A DNA stretch of 64,000 nt from an uncultured Verrucomicrobia subdivision 3 bacterium (GTDB lineage Bacteria; Verrucomicrobiota; Verrucomicrobiia; Limisphaerales; DASXHY01). The notes beneath the pieces were generated by a model, which made no database searches, had not been told where the DNA came from, and saw only the letters and a list, made by a program, of their open reading frames with translations. The position numbers and the translations under genes are program-made. The DNA is taken from positions 1 through 64,000 of the forward strand of contig CALBZA010000015.1 in the NCBI GenBank assembly GCA_937890005.1, given 5' to 3'. This document shows positions 54,218-62,675 of the stretch, in pieces (within the stretch, counting starts at the first letter, position 1; each line of letters opens with the position of its first letter).

Positions 54218-56161
54218 TCAGAACGCCTCGGCTGTGGGCTGGCGAAGATGAGGATCCTGCGGATGAACACCCACATCGCCGCGATATTCTGTGTCACGGC
54301 TGAACGTGAGTTCAACGGCGCGTCCGTCTGTCTGGTCTGCGGAGACTGCCACAATGGGCAGTTCGAACCTGCCGTCAGGAAGCGCGAAGCGGTAGCTGAA
54401 CGAACCGTCCGGACGCAGTCGAATTTTTCGTCCGGCAATCGTGACCGTCGCGTCCGCCTCCGTCGCGCCGTAAATGATCAGTTCAGCATTCACGTTGAAC
54501 CAGAAACTTTTTCCCTGCACGGGCGGTTGCTGGGAAGGACTGGAGATCGCGCCCGGTGCCACTCCGACATCGGCGCCGGCAGCGACTGATGGAGACGTGG
54601 GCGCGCCCTCCGGTTGTCCGAGCTGCGCGGCAGCGGCCTGGGCCAGGTCGTGCATCATCTGACGGCGAATCACTTCCGTGATTTCCATTGAACCCATCCA
54701 GACGCGCCGGACCTGATCCATGCTGATCAGTTCCGCCAGCGCCTGTTCCTGCGCGGGCGTCCAGGTTTGGGAAGACTGTTTCGCGCTGCCTTCCGGATGA
54801 AGCGACACCACGTTCGCAGGTTGTGATTCCGTGCGATCAGCGGCGGAGGCGAACGGTGTCTGTTGTGATTGCGGAAACTCAGGCAGTTCCGGGCGTTCGG
54901 TGGCGCGAATCGTTTGGAGCGCTTCAGCGAGCGGCGCATTTTCCTGAACCGCCTCCTTCACCAGCGTCAACAGTTCTGCCATCGGAACGTCAAAGGGGAT
55001 CGTGGCGAATTGAGCCGACGTGTTTTCCGCCACTGTGTCGGGCGGCGTCAAAGTGGTCCCGGAGGTCGCAATGGCAATCCATTCGCGCGCGGCCGTGTAG
55101 TAGCCGAGTTGCGCGATGTAACGTGTGCCGGCGCGATCCACATGGGCGAACCAGTGTCGCGAATCGGGATGAAGATGAATTTCATCGACCGGTTTTTCTG
55201 ATGTGCTGTTGGCATGAATTCGCAGCACGAGATGTCCTCCGGCTGCGACTGTCGAATAATACTTCTGCTGTTCGTCCGTGAGATCCCAATGGGCGTAGAG
55301 CCAGTGCGGGTCACGCGCGGTTAACAGGAGCGTTTGAGTCCCGTAAGCCTTCGGCAGTTCGACCTCAGTTTCAAGCGACGTCAGCGGCGGCCTTGGGCCG
55401 AGTGCATAACGTTGTCCCGGGCCGCTGGCGGAAGGGATTTCCGGAGCATGATCGCCTTCCAACAAGATCGGCGGAACCCGGCTTGGCGCCTTCCGCGCGG
55501 GCGGTTTGGGCGGCATCACCGGCGCGGGTGACTGACGGATGGATAGTGTGCGAATGGTTTCCGTTGCTTCAATTCGCCGCGGCGAAGCGGACTGAGCCGG
55601 TTCGCCTGCGGAAACAGGTGGGGCTGCATTTTCAGAAGTTGCGGACGCGGATGAACGGGATGTTTTCGCGGTTCTGGTGCGAACGCGTTTCGTTTTTGTC
55701 GAAGACGTCAATCGCGCGGAAGACTTTTTAACTTTTCTCACCGCTGCCTTGACCGGTTCAGACGCAGGCGAGGGAGCCGAGGACAGTTTCGAGGAAGCAG
55801 TCGTGATTTTTGTCGCCGCAGCAGCTGTTTTGGTCGCAGCCTTCCTTTTTGCAGCGACAATGCGTGTGGTCTTTTTCTTCGCCGCGGGTTTAGCCTCCGC
55901 TTCTTTCGCCATTGTTTTCGAAGCGGCTGATTGGATCGGAGCCGATTTCTTTGCAGCTTCGGGGGCAGATGGGATCGCTTCGGATTTTGATTTAGTTTTG
56001 GAAGCCTGCTTCAGTTTGGTGACTACGGACGCGAACGTTTTTGATTTTTTGGACGTGGAAACCTTTTCCGGTTTTTTCGAAGTGGACGGGACGACTGCCT
56101 TTTTCTTTGCGACTGCTTTTTTGCGCTTCATGGCGGCCTTTCTCGTGGACTTGGGTGGCAT
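54218..56161 (-). CDS. DUF4912 protein with histone H1-like Lys/Ala-rich N-terminus
   Basis: A 647-aa protein with two very different halves. Residues 1-200 are highly basic and repetitive (KAAMKRKKAVAKKK, AAKRKAATKTAAAATK), resembling H1-like or nucleoid proteins. Residues about 265-380 form the DUF4912 domain, with TLLLTARDPHWLYAHWDL, HLVLRIHAN, IHLHPDSRHWFAHVDRAG and RYIAQLGYYTA. A linker and a final beta-rich domain (FNVNAELIIYGATEADATVTI then RPDGSFSYRFALPDG) complete it; that domain could be a second carbohydrate-binding or Ig-like fold. DUF4912 is often next to GH57 branching enzymes, as here. The role is unknown but probably linked to glucan granules. Confidence 0.82.
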   Translation of the reverse strand: MPPKSTRKAAMKRKKAVAKKKAVVPSTSKKPEKVSTSKKSKTFASVVTKLKQASKTKSKSEAIPSAPEAAKKSAPIQSAASKTMAKEAEAKPAAKKKTTRIVAAKRKAATKTAAAATKITTASSKLSSAPSPASEPVKAAVRKVKKSSARLTSSTKTKRVRTRTAKTSRSSASATSENAAPPVSAGEPAQSASPRRIEATETIRTLSIRQSPAPVMPPKPPARKAPSRVPPILLEGDHAPEIPSASGPGQRYALGPRPPLTSLETEVELPKAYGTQTLLLTARDPHWLYAHWDLTDEQQKYYSTVAAGGHLVLRIHANSTSEKPVDEIHLHPDSRHWFAHVDRAGTRYIAQLGYYTAAREWIAIATSGTTLTPPDTVAENTSAQFATIPFDVPMAELLTLVKEAVQENAPLAEALQTIRATERPELPEFPQSQQTPFASAADRTESQPANVVSLHPEGSAKQSSQTWTPAQEQALAELISMDQVRRVWMGSMEITEVIRRQMMHDLAQAAAAQLGQPEGAPTSPSVAAGADVGVAPGAISSPSQQPPVQGKSFWFNVNAELIIYGATEADATVTIAGRKIRLRPDGSFSYRFALPDGRFELPIVAVSADQTDGRAVELTFSRDTEYRGDVGVHPQDPHLRQPTAEAF

Positions 56162-56396
56162 CGTCGCCGGTGAGATTACGGCCCGTCATTTGGGGTCGCA
56201 ATGGTTTATTTGGAAGTGGGCCGGGACTGGTCTGAGAAGTGATTCACCGCGAGAGGACGCAGGAAAACGGGGGCCAGCCGGACAGTTTCAGACGACGTCC
56301 TCGCTCGTGCTCATCCTCGTCCATCCGTGGTTGAACGGGAGGCTGGATTTCGATTCCGCATAGGGCGGGAGTATCTGGAGACCCCAACTTTGAACT

Positions 56397-56425
56397 TTGA
56401 ACTTTGAAGCGCGTTGGCTTAAGGT
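56397..56425 (+). promoter_or_regulatory. Candidate promoter of rimO
   Basis: TTGAAC (56397-56402), 17-nt spacer, TAAGGT (56420-56425), 11 nt before the ATG. The -35 lies in a short tandem array of TTTGAAC words (56389-56406). Confidence 0.45.
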
Positions 56426-56436
56426 TCCCGGCTCGA

Positions 56437-58134
56437 ATGAAAGAAAGTCCCGCAGATCGCCCCGTGCGTGTCGGTTTGATCTCCCTCGGCTGCGCCAAAA
56501 ACCTGGTGGATGCCGAGATCATGCTCGGCTCGCTGCTGAAGGATGGCGTCGAAATCACCAACGATGCCGCCAGTGCCGATGTGGTGATCGTCAACACCTG
56601 TTCGTTCATCGATTCCGCCCAGGAAGAAAGCGTGGACACCATCCTGGAATCGGCGGAATTGCGTGAAGCCAGGAATCGCGGGCAGGGATTGGTGGTTTCC
56701 GGCTGCCTGCCGCAGCGGTTCCGTGATGAACTGCCGAAGCTTTTTCCGGAAGTCGATGCGTTCATGGGAATCGATCAGGTGCGGAATGTCACCGACATCG
56801 TGAAGCAGGCGATTGCGCGGCGCGGCGCACGGGTTGGAGCGGAATCCAAAGTTCGAAGTCCCAGGTCCAAGGTTGTTTCGAAGCTGGCTGAACTGGATCA
56901 ATCACGACAACCCGACACACACGAGCAATCGCAGGCCCTGCGAGGAACCGAAAAATTCGGCAACACGCGAACACTGCTGAATCCACAATCCGGAGTTTGG
57001 AATCCGCAATTGCCCTCCGTGCCGCTGCTCGACGTCAACCAGCGCCCGACCTTCATTCCCGATTTTGGAACTCCGCGTTTCCGGCTCACGCCGCGGCATT
57101 TTGCCTATGTGAAGATCGCGGAAGGCTGCAATCATCCGTGCAGCTTTTGCATCATTCCTCGCATGCGGGGATCGCATCGGAGCCGCCAGCAGGCGGACGT
57201 TGTTGCCGAGGTGAAGGCGTTGATCGCGGACGGCGTGAAGGAGATCAACCTGATTTCGCAGGACTCAACCTATTACGGATTGGATCTGCGGCCGAATCAC
57301 AGCCGGGCGATTTCCTCTCCGGAGAAATTTTCCGCTGCGGCAAAGTCGCTTCCGGCGGATTCAACGACGATCTGCACGCTTTTGCGCGAACTGAATGCGT
57401 TGCCGGGCGATTTCTGGATCCGACTGCTTTACACGCATCCGGCGCACTGGACGGACGAGTTGATTCAAACCATCGCTGAATGTCCGAAGGTGGCGCGCTA
57501 CGTGGATATTCCGCTGCAGCACATTCACGAGAACATGCTGGAACGGATGCGTCGCGAAACGTCGCAGAAGTACATCGAAGATTTGATCCGCCGGATTCGC
57601 GCCGGCATTCCTGGCATCGCGCTGCGCACAACATTCATTGTCGGTTTTCCCGGTGAAACGGCGGAGTACTTTGAAACGTTGTTAAACTTCATTCGCGAGA
57701 CGAAGTTCGAGCGACTGGGTGTCTTCACGTATTCGAAAGAAGACGGAACCCGCGCGGGTTCAATGGCGGGGCAGCTGCCGGAGAAGGTGAAGCAGAAGCG
57801 CCGCGAACTTGCCATGGCCGCGCAGCATGAAATCGCGGTTCAGGTTTCGGAATCGTTCGTCGGCCGGACGATTCGGGTGCTTGTGGAAGGCGAGGCGAGC
57901 GCGAAGGAGCTTCAGGGGGCGAAGATCAGCTCATGGGAACACGGCCTGATCCGCGAGCAACAAACTCGAAACCCAAAACTCGAAAGCCGCAAGTATCTCG
58001 TCGCTCGCGGCGAGGCGGATGCTCCGGACATCGATGGACGTGTTTACATTCGAGGCAGGCTGCCGATCGGCGCATTCGCGAAGGTGAAGGTCATCGGTCA
58101 CACAGATTACGATCTGATTGCGGAGCCGGTTTGA
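56437..58134 (+). CDS. rimO: Ribosomal protein S12 methylthiotransferase RimO, with inserted segments
   Basis: A radical SAM enzyme that methylthiolates the conserved Asp of ribosomal protein S12. The N-terminal UPF0004 domain has ISLGCAKNLVDAE, VVIVNTCSFIDSAQEE and VVSGCLPQRF, each with a cluster cysteine; the radical SAM CxxxCxxC is EGCNHPCSFCIIPRMRG, followed by QDSTYYG, LLYTHPAHW, DIPLQH and RTTFIVGFPGET. The C-terminal TRAM domain ends GHTDYDLIAEPV. It is 565 aa, versus about 430-470 for most RimO. The excess is mainly in three in-frame inserts: near residues 133-205, 280-310 and 495-525. The first and last contain word-repeat DNA (56848-56876, 56984-57014, 57960-57992). The catalytic residues are intact, so activity is expected. 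Confidence 0.93.
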   Translation: MKESPADRPVRVGLISLGCAKNLVDAEIMLGSLLKDGVEITNDAASADVVIVNTCSFIDSAQEESVDTILESAELREARNRGQGLVVSGCLPQRFRDELPKLFPEVDAFMGIDQVRNVTDIVKQAIARRGARVGAESKVRSPRSKVVSKLAELDQSRQPDTHEQSQALRGTEKFGNTRTLLNPQSGVWNPQLPSVPLLDVNQRPTFIPDFGTPRFRLTPRHFAYVKIAEGCNHPCSFCIIPRMRGSHRSRQQADVVAEVKALIADGVKEINLISQDSTYYGLDLRPNHSRAISSPEKFSAAAKSLPADSTTICTLLRELNALPGDFWIRLLYTHPAHWTDELIQTIAECPKVARYVDIPLQHIHENMLERMRRETSQKYIEDLIRRIRAGIPGIALRTTFIVGFPGETAEYFETLLNFIRETKFERLGVFTYSKEDGTRAGSMAGQLPEKVKQKRRELAMAAQHEIAVQVSESFVGRTIRVLVEGEASAKELQGAKISSWEHGLIREQQTRNPKLESRKYLVARGEADAPDIDGRVYIRGRLPIGAFAKVKVIGHTDYDLIAEPV

Positions 58135-58192
58135 TGAGTCAGGACAAAAGCCTCCTTTGCGCCGCGGTCGCTTTGCGCTAAAACGTTTCCGA

Positions 58193-58786
58193 ATGAACTT
58201 GCCGAACAAGCTGACTGCGTCGCGTTTCGTGCTGACGGCCGCGTTTCTGGTGGTGATCTTCTCCGAAATTCGTTTTCACGAGACCATCGCTCTGGTGCTG
58301 TTCTGCCTGGCGGGCATCAGCGACTTCCTCGACGGTCAGCTGGCTCGAAAACACAACCTCATTACCAATTTCGGCATTCTGATGGATCCGCTCGCGGACA
58401 AGATCATGGTCTGTTCGGCATTCATCGCGTTTGTTGGCCTGAAGTGGATGCCGGCGTGGATGGTGGTGATCGTGGTCGCGCGCGAACTGGCGATCACCGG
58501 ATTGCGACTGCTGGCGGCATCCAAGAATGTCGTGCTGGCCGCGGAACGCTACGGCAAACACAAAACGATTTCACAGATCGTGGCGATCATCGCGATCTTC
58601 GTCCTCAAGGCCTACACGGACTGGGGCAAGCCCGGCGACCTGATCTTCGGATGGCACCTGTTTGATTCGCGTCCGTGGGTCTGGTGGTTTTCAGAGGCGT
58701 CGGTCTGGATCGCGATCGTTCTCACGTTCATTTCCGGATGGCTTTATTTGTGGAAGAACCGCGGGTTGTATCTTAACGACATGTGA
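58193..58786 (+). CDS. pgsA: CDP-diacylglycerol-glycerol-3-phosphate 3-phosphatidyltransferase
   Basis: A 197-aa integral membrane enzyme that makes phosphatidylglycerol phosphate from CDP-diacylglycerol and glycerol 3-phosphate. It starts MNLPNKLTASRFVLTA, followed by the CDP-alcohol transferase motif DFLDGQLARKHNLITNFG, then ILMDPLADK, VVARELAITGLRLL and several hydrophobic helices. The ATG at 58193 is the family start; the upstream frame runs through word-repeat DNA (CTTTGCGC words). The next gene, pgpA, is 27 nt downstream and performs the next step. Confidence 0.95.
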   Translation: MNLPNKLTASRFVLTAAFLVVIFSEIRFHETIALVLFCLAGISDFLDGQLARKHNLITNFGILMDPLADKIMVCSAFIAFVGLKWMPAWMVVIVVARELAITGLRLLAASKNVVLAAERYGKHKTISQIVAIIAIFVLKAYTDWGKPGDLIFGWHLFDSRPWVWWFSEASVWIAIVLTFISGWLYLWKNRGLYLNDM

Positions 58787-58813
58787 CATGGGCGCGGTGA
58801 CGACGGACCTTTC

Positions 58814-59332
58814 ATGAACTTTCTCCTCTGGCTCGCTCAAGGTTTTGGAATTGGCCGAATTCCAGTGGCACCGGGAACGTTTGGTTCTGTGGTGGGACTC
58901 CTTTGGTTCGCGCTGTTGTCGTGGGCGGGGAACATCTGGTTGTTCATCGGAGGTATCGTGCTCGGTCTCGCGCTGTCTGTGTGGCTGTGCGCTGCGGGCG
59001 AACGCGCGCTGAACCAGACCGATCCCGGTTCTGTGGTGTTCGATGAAATCGCTGCGATTCCGCTCTGCTTTCTCGGCTGGGTGCTGGTGGCGCTGTTTAA
59101 AACGGGTGCGATGCCGACACCTGGTTATTTTGTTTCACGTTACGTCTGGCCTCTGACCCTGGGTGTGTTCGTGCTGTTCCGGATTTTCGATATTTGGAAA
59201 CCGTGGCCGGTTCGGCAAAGTCAGGAACTCCCTGGAGGATGGGGTGTGACCGCAGATGATGCGCTCGCAGCGGTTTATGTGAACATCGTGGTTCTCGTGG
59301 CCTGGGCGGCGCGGACGTGGATCAAGTTCTGA
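58814..59332 (+). CDS. pgpA: Phosphatidylglycerophosphatase A
   Basis: A 172-aa membrane phosphatase that removes phosphate from phosphatidylglycerol phosphate to yield phosphatidylglycerol. The diagnostic sequence is FGIGRIPVAPGTFGSVVGLL, followed by DPGSVVFDEIAAIPLC (acidic metal site), FRIFDIWKPWPVRQSQELPGG and GVTADDALAAVYVN. Four membrane segments are present. It directly follows pgsA, which supplies its substrate. Confidence 0.95.
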   Translation: MNFLLWLAQGFGIGRIPVAPGTFGSVVGLLWFALLSWAGNIWLFIGGIVLGLALSVWLCAAGERALNQTDPGSVVFDEIAAIPLCFLGWVLVALFKTGAMPTPGYFVSRYVWPLTLGVFVLFRIFDIWKPWPVRQSQELPGGWGVTADDALAAVYVNIVVLVAWAARTWIKF

Positions 59333-59383
59333 TCGGCGAACGAAGACGAATCACTTCTCCGAATTTTTTCCCAACCTGATGAA

Positions 59384-59890
59384 TTAACGCCGAATCGCGT
59401 TGGTGGGCAGGGGAACGATCTCGCCTGAATTTGTGCGGGACGATTTGTAGAGTCCCGGCTTCAGGGCATTCAATGGATCCGATCGTTTCGGTCCACGTCC
59501 CGAAGTTGCCACGGAAATGACGATCGCCAGCACAATCAGCACGAGCAACGCGATGGCGGTTTTGCGCAGGTCGAGCTTCGACAGCTGTAGCATGATGAAA
59601 TCGAGCGGTCCCTTCTTTTGCTCCGTGAGCGGCGGGGGTTCGCTGAATTTTTCCGTCTTGCCAAGTTCCGCATCCAGCGCGGCCATCGTTTGCGGCACGT
59701 CGAGCTTGAGAAGCGTGGAATACGTGCGGACGAATCCGCGGATGTAAACCGGCGCGGAGAAGACATCGAAGTTTCCTTCCTCCAACGCGCGGATGTGGTC
59801 GGTCCGGATCTTGGTGATCTCGGCGACTTGATTGACGGTGAGGTTTTGCGCCTCGCGCGCCTGGCGGAGCTTGTCGGCAACCGTGGACAT
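59384..59890 (-). CDS. RodZ-like helix-turn-helix membrane protein
   Basis: A 168-aa protein with an N-terminal HTH (KLRQAREAQNLTVNQVAEITKI, then IRALEEGNFDVFSAPVYIRGFVRTYSTLL, the usual HTH_25/RodZ signature), a linker, one transmembrane helix (TAIALLVLIVLAIVISVAT) and a short external tail. It is a shortened RodZ: the domain outside the membrane in full-length RodZ is missing. Such proteins anchor or tune MreB and cell shape. The start is at ATG 59890. It is convergent with pgpA; a word-repeat block precedes it upstream. Confidence 0.85.
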   Translation of the reverse strand: MSTVADKLRQAREAQNLTVNQVAEITKIRTDHIRALEEGNFDVFSAPVYIRGFVRTYSTLLKLDVPQTMAALDAELGKTEKFSEPPPLTEQKKGPLDFIMLQLSKLDLRKTAIALLVLIVLAIVISVATSGRGPKRSDPLNALKPGLYKSSRTNSGEIVPLPTNAIRR

Positions 59891-59947
59891 GCAGGGCTTT
59901 ATTTGCGGGTTCGCGAAGCAATTTGCAATGTCAAACGCCAAGCGGGT

Positions 59948-60085
59948 GAGAAGTTCTGAGTTTTGAGTTCTGATTTCTGAGTTTCAATTTTCAGTTTTCA
60001 ATTTCGAGTCCTCGGAAAACGCCGGTCGAGATTTGGAACCTGGAGATTTTTTGGAACTTGGGATTTGGAATTTGGAATTTGTGAT
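59948..60085. repeat. Word repeats, TTTTGAGTTCTGA and GGAATTTGG families
   Basis: Two adjacent arrays: 59948-60010 with words such as GAGTTTTGAGTTCTGATTTC and TTTTCAGTTTTCAA, and 60041-60085 with GGAACTTGGGATTTGGAATTTGG. The second array has the same words as at 21760-21925. No gene is present in 59891-60191. Confidence 0.75.
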
Positions 60086-60191
60086 ACCGGCGAACCAATC
60101 CTGTGGGTCGATATTTTGTAAGCCTGACACCGACACGAGAATCGGCCTTCTGCTGAATTCCGTCTCCTGCTGAAAGCGCGAAGGTGGAGGT

Positions 60192-60374
60192 GTGAAAACG
60201 TTGAGCGTTTTGCTGACTCTGGTGTTGTTCCTGGGCGCCAGCCATCTGGCCTCCAAACTCCGCCCCGCAGGCGTGCTGCCTGCGAAGCAATCCGCCGCGC
60301 CCGCCGCCACACTGCAGGCTGCTGCCGCCCACATTTCCATCTCCGACACATTGCTCAATCCCCAGTTCCCATGA
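60192..60374 (+). CDS. Small exported or membrane peptide coupled to ftsH
   Basis: A 60-aa product from a GTG with GGTGGAGGT just upstream. The N-terminal half is a signal peptide or membrane helix (TLSVLLTLVLFLGASHLA), followed by an Ala-rich segment. The stop overlaps the ftsH start in ATGA, so the two are translationally coupled. No homologue is known to me; it may act on FtsH assembly at the membrane or serve mainly to deliver ribosomes to ftsH. Confidence 0.6.
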   Translation: MKTLSVLLTLVLFLGASHLASKLRPAGVLPAKQSAAPAATLQAAAAHISISDTLLNPQFP

Positions 60375-62113
60375 AGTTCTCCAGGAAAACGAAACTCATT
60401 GCCGGCATCGCGCTGATCGTCATCGGCATCTCCACGCTTGCGGCCGGCATTTTTTACAAACCCGCCCGGGAAATCTCCCGTTCCGAGCTGTCGCAACTGA
60501 TCGAGCAAAAGCAGATCGTCGAAGGCCGCGCGATTCCGTCCACCTACAGCGGCATTTATCGCGTGGAAGGGAAATCGAAAGTGGATGGCAAAACGGAAAA
60601 ATTTTTCGCGATCACTCATTTGAACGAAGCGGAAGCCAAAGCGTTGTTTGCGCAAAGTGCCGTTAAGATCGACATGCCCGGCCAGGGAAAAGCTCAATGG
60701 GTGAACATCATCTCCACGCTGATCATCGGTGGGCTCGTGATCGGACTGATCCTTTACCAGACGAACATTGGAAAAGCCAAAAGCGCGCAGGTGAAGGAGC
60801 GTCCGAACATTCGCTTCGCTGACGTCGCCGGAATCGAGGAGGCGAAGTCTGAAGTGCAGGAGATCGTCGATTTTCTTCGTCACCCGAAGAAGTATCAGAA
60901 GCTCGGCGGCAATCTCCCGAAAGGTGTGTTGTTGATCGGGCCTCCCGGAACCGGCAAGACGATGCTCGCCAAGGCCATCGCTTGCGAAGCCGAAGCCAGC
61001 TTCTTCAGCGCGCACGGAAGTGATTTCAACGAAGTGTTCGTCGGTGTGGGAGCCAAGCGCGTGCGGCAGTTGTTCAAGCAGGCGCAGAAGGCGAAGCCTG
61101 CGATCATCTTCATCGATGAAATCGATTGTGTCGGAAAGAACCGCAAGTTCGACACGCACGGTGAGCATCAGCAGACGATCGACGCATTGCTGGCATCGAT
61201 GGACGGATTTCAGAGCAGCCAGGGCATCGTGGTCATCGCGGCCACGAATCGCGCCGAAGATCTCGATGATGCGCTGACGCGTCCGGGACGGTTCGATCGG
61301 AAGGTGTTTGTGCCATATCCCGACATGAAGGGGCGCCGTGCAATTCTCAAAACCCATGCGAACGGAAAGCCGATCGCGGACGAAACGCGTGCGCTGGATC
61401 TCATCGCTCAAACGACGCCCGGAATGTCCGGAGCTGATCTGGCGAACTTGATCAACGAGGCGGCAATTATCAGTGCACAACAGAATCTGAATTCCATCAG
61501 CCTGAGCGACCTTGAGGCTGCGCGGGACAAGGTGCGTTTCGGAAAGGAACGCAAATCGATGGTGCTGAAGCAAAGCGAACGCGAGATGGTCGCATATCAC
61601 GAGGCCGGGCACACGATCGTTCATCTCAACACATCCAAGCTGCCGCCGCTCTACAAGGTGAGCATCGTTCCACGCGGACAGGCGCTGGGCGTCACCACGT
61701 TGCTGCCGGACGAGGATCAGAATTTGCAGAGCAAGGAGTTCCTGTTGGAGGAGTTGCTGGTGCTCATGGGGGGAAGAGCTGCGGAACGGACGTTTTTCGG
61801 TTCCACGACAAACGGGGCCGCCGGCGACCTCGACATGGCCCGGCGCATTGCGCGGAACATGATTCACAACTGGGGCATGGGCGAGCGCCTCTATTACGAA
61901 CCTGAAAAGCAGGATGCCGAGTTGGAGATCAATCGGCTGCTCGAAACTGCGGATCGTGATGCGCTGGCGATGATCCAGGCGCAGCGCGAAAACACAGAGA
62001 AACTGGCGAAAGCGTTGCTCGAACGCGAGACATTGACTCGCGAGGAAGTGATCGACTTGTTGGAACTCGCCGAGCCGCCGGAAGCGATTCTTCCCGAAGC
62101 CGCGGCAGCTTGA
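60371..62113 (+). CDS. ftsH: ATP-dependent zinc metalloprotease FtsH
   Basis: A 580-aa membrane-bound hexameric protease that degrades unassembled membrane proteins and regulators. Two N-terminal membrane helices (LIAGIALIVIGISTLAAGIFY and TLIIGGLVIGLILYQT) bracket a short periplasmic domain. The AAA module has Walker A GPPGTGKT at residues 190-197, Walker B AIIFIDEIDCVG and the second-region-of-homology motif. The zinc protease motif HEAGH is at 410-414, and the third ligand Asp is in GAAGDLDMARR. It is shorter than the 640-aa E. coli enzyme, mainly at the C-terminus. Coupled upstream to the 60-aa peptide gene. Confidence 0.95.
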   Translation: MKFSRKTKLIAGIALIVIGISTLAAGIFYKPAREISRSELSQLIEQKQIVEGRAIPSTYSGIYRVEGKSKVDGKTEKFFAITHLNEAEAKALFAQSAVKIDMPGQGKAQWVNIISTLIIGGLVIGLILYQTNIGKAKSAQVKERPNIRFADVAGIEEAKSEVQEIVDFLRHPKKYQKLGGNLPKGVLLIGPPGTGKTMLAKAIACEAEASFFSAHGSDFNEVFVGVGAKRVRQLFKQAQKAKPAIIFIDEIDCVGKNRKFDTHGEHQQTIDALLASMDGFQSSQGIVVIAATNRAEDLDDALTRPGRFDRKVFVPYPDMKGRRAILKTHANGKPIADETRALDLIAQTTPGMSGADLANLINEAAIISAQQNLNSISLSDLEAARDKVRFGKERKSMVLKQSEREMVAYHEAGHTIVHLNTSKLPPLYKVSIVPRGQALGVTTLLPDEDQNLQSKEFLLEELLVLMGGRAAERTFFGSTTNGAAGDLDMARRIARNMIHNWGMGERLYYEPEKQDAELEINRLLETADRDALAMIQAQRENTEKLAKALLERETLTREEVIDLLELAEPPEAILPEAAAA

Positions 62114-62242
62114 AATTTTTGGCCGGCGTGCGGCACCGAAAACCTTGCCGTGACGGGTCCGCACGCCCGGCTGACGTTCGTTTCAATCAGTCCGGTCAGA
62201 GTGGAATGATTTCAAAGGGCGGGCGGCCGTGATGGGCTGTCT

Positions 62243-62416
62243 TTAGAACATCTTTCTTCCGGCGAAGATGCCGATGAGGAGAAGGATGACAAACACGGCG
62301 ACGAAAAGGAAAAACAGGAACTTGGCAATGCCGGCCGCCGCTCCCGCGATTCCAGAGAATCCCAGTAGTGCTGCGATCAATGCGATGACGAAGAAGATGG
62401 CAGCCCATTTCAGCAT
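62243..62416 (-). CDS. DUF1328 (YtjA-like) small membrane protein
   Basis: A 57-aa, two-helix membrane protein with the family start MLKWAAIFFVIALIAALLGF, then SGIAGAAAGIAKFLFFLF and VILLLIGIF. Members are small inner-membrane proteins of unknown role, often stress-induced. The start is supported by GGAGG 7-10 nt upstream (62424-62428). It stands alone on the minus strand. Confidence 0.9.
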   Translation of the reverse strand: MLKWAAIFFVIALIAALLGFSGIAGAAAGIAKFLFFLFVAVFVILLLIGIFAGRKMF

Positions 62417-62507
62417 ACGTTTTCCTCCGGTAAACAGGTCTTCATTTTCACGGTGTAACTTCCGTCGGGTGGAAAACGATGTCGCTGGGGAATTTTGCCC
62501 ACCGTTG

Positions 62508-62675
62508 AGGATCGCCGATAGCCAATCGCCGACGATATAGACGGTCGATGCCAAGGTGGCGAAGCCGACTACCTTGTTTTACTGATCATGGATAAATGGC
62601 AGCACTCGGCAATGGGCGGGCTCTGAGTTGGTTGGTATTTGGAACTTGGGATTTGAGATTTGAGATTTGGGCGCT
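62508..62675. repeat. Word repeats next to the four-helix-bundle gene
   Basis: GATCGCCGATAGCCAATCGCCGA at about 62512-62535 belongs to the AGCCAATAGCC family seen at 63226-63358. At 62637-62675 lies GGAACTTGGGATTTGAGATTTGAGATTTGG, of the GGAATTTGG family. The 3' end of the four-helix-bundle gene runs directly into this array. Confidence 0.65.

Noticed and set aside
59984..62164. A 726-aa minus-strand frame opposite ftsH
   Set aside because: It is antisense to FtsH with all catalytic motifs intact; composition is that of a shadow frame.
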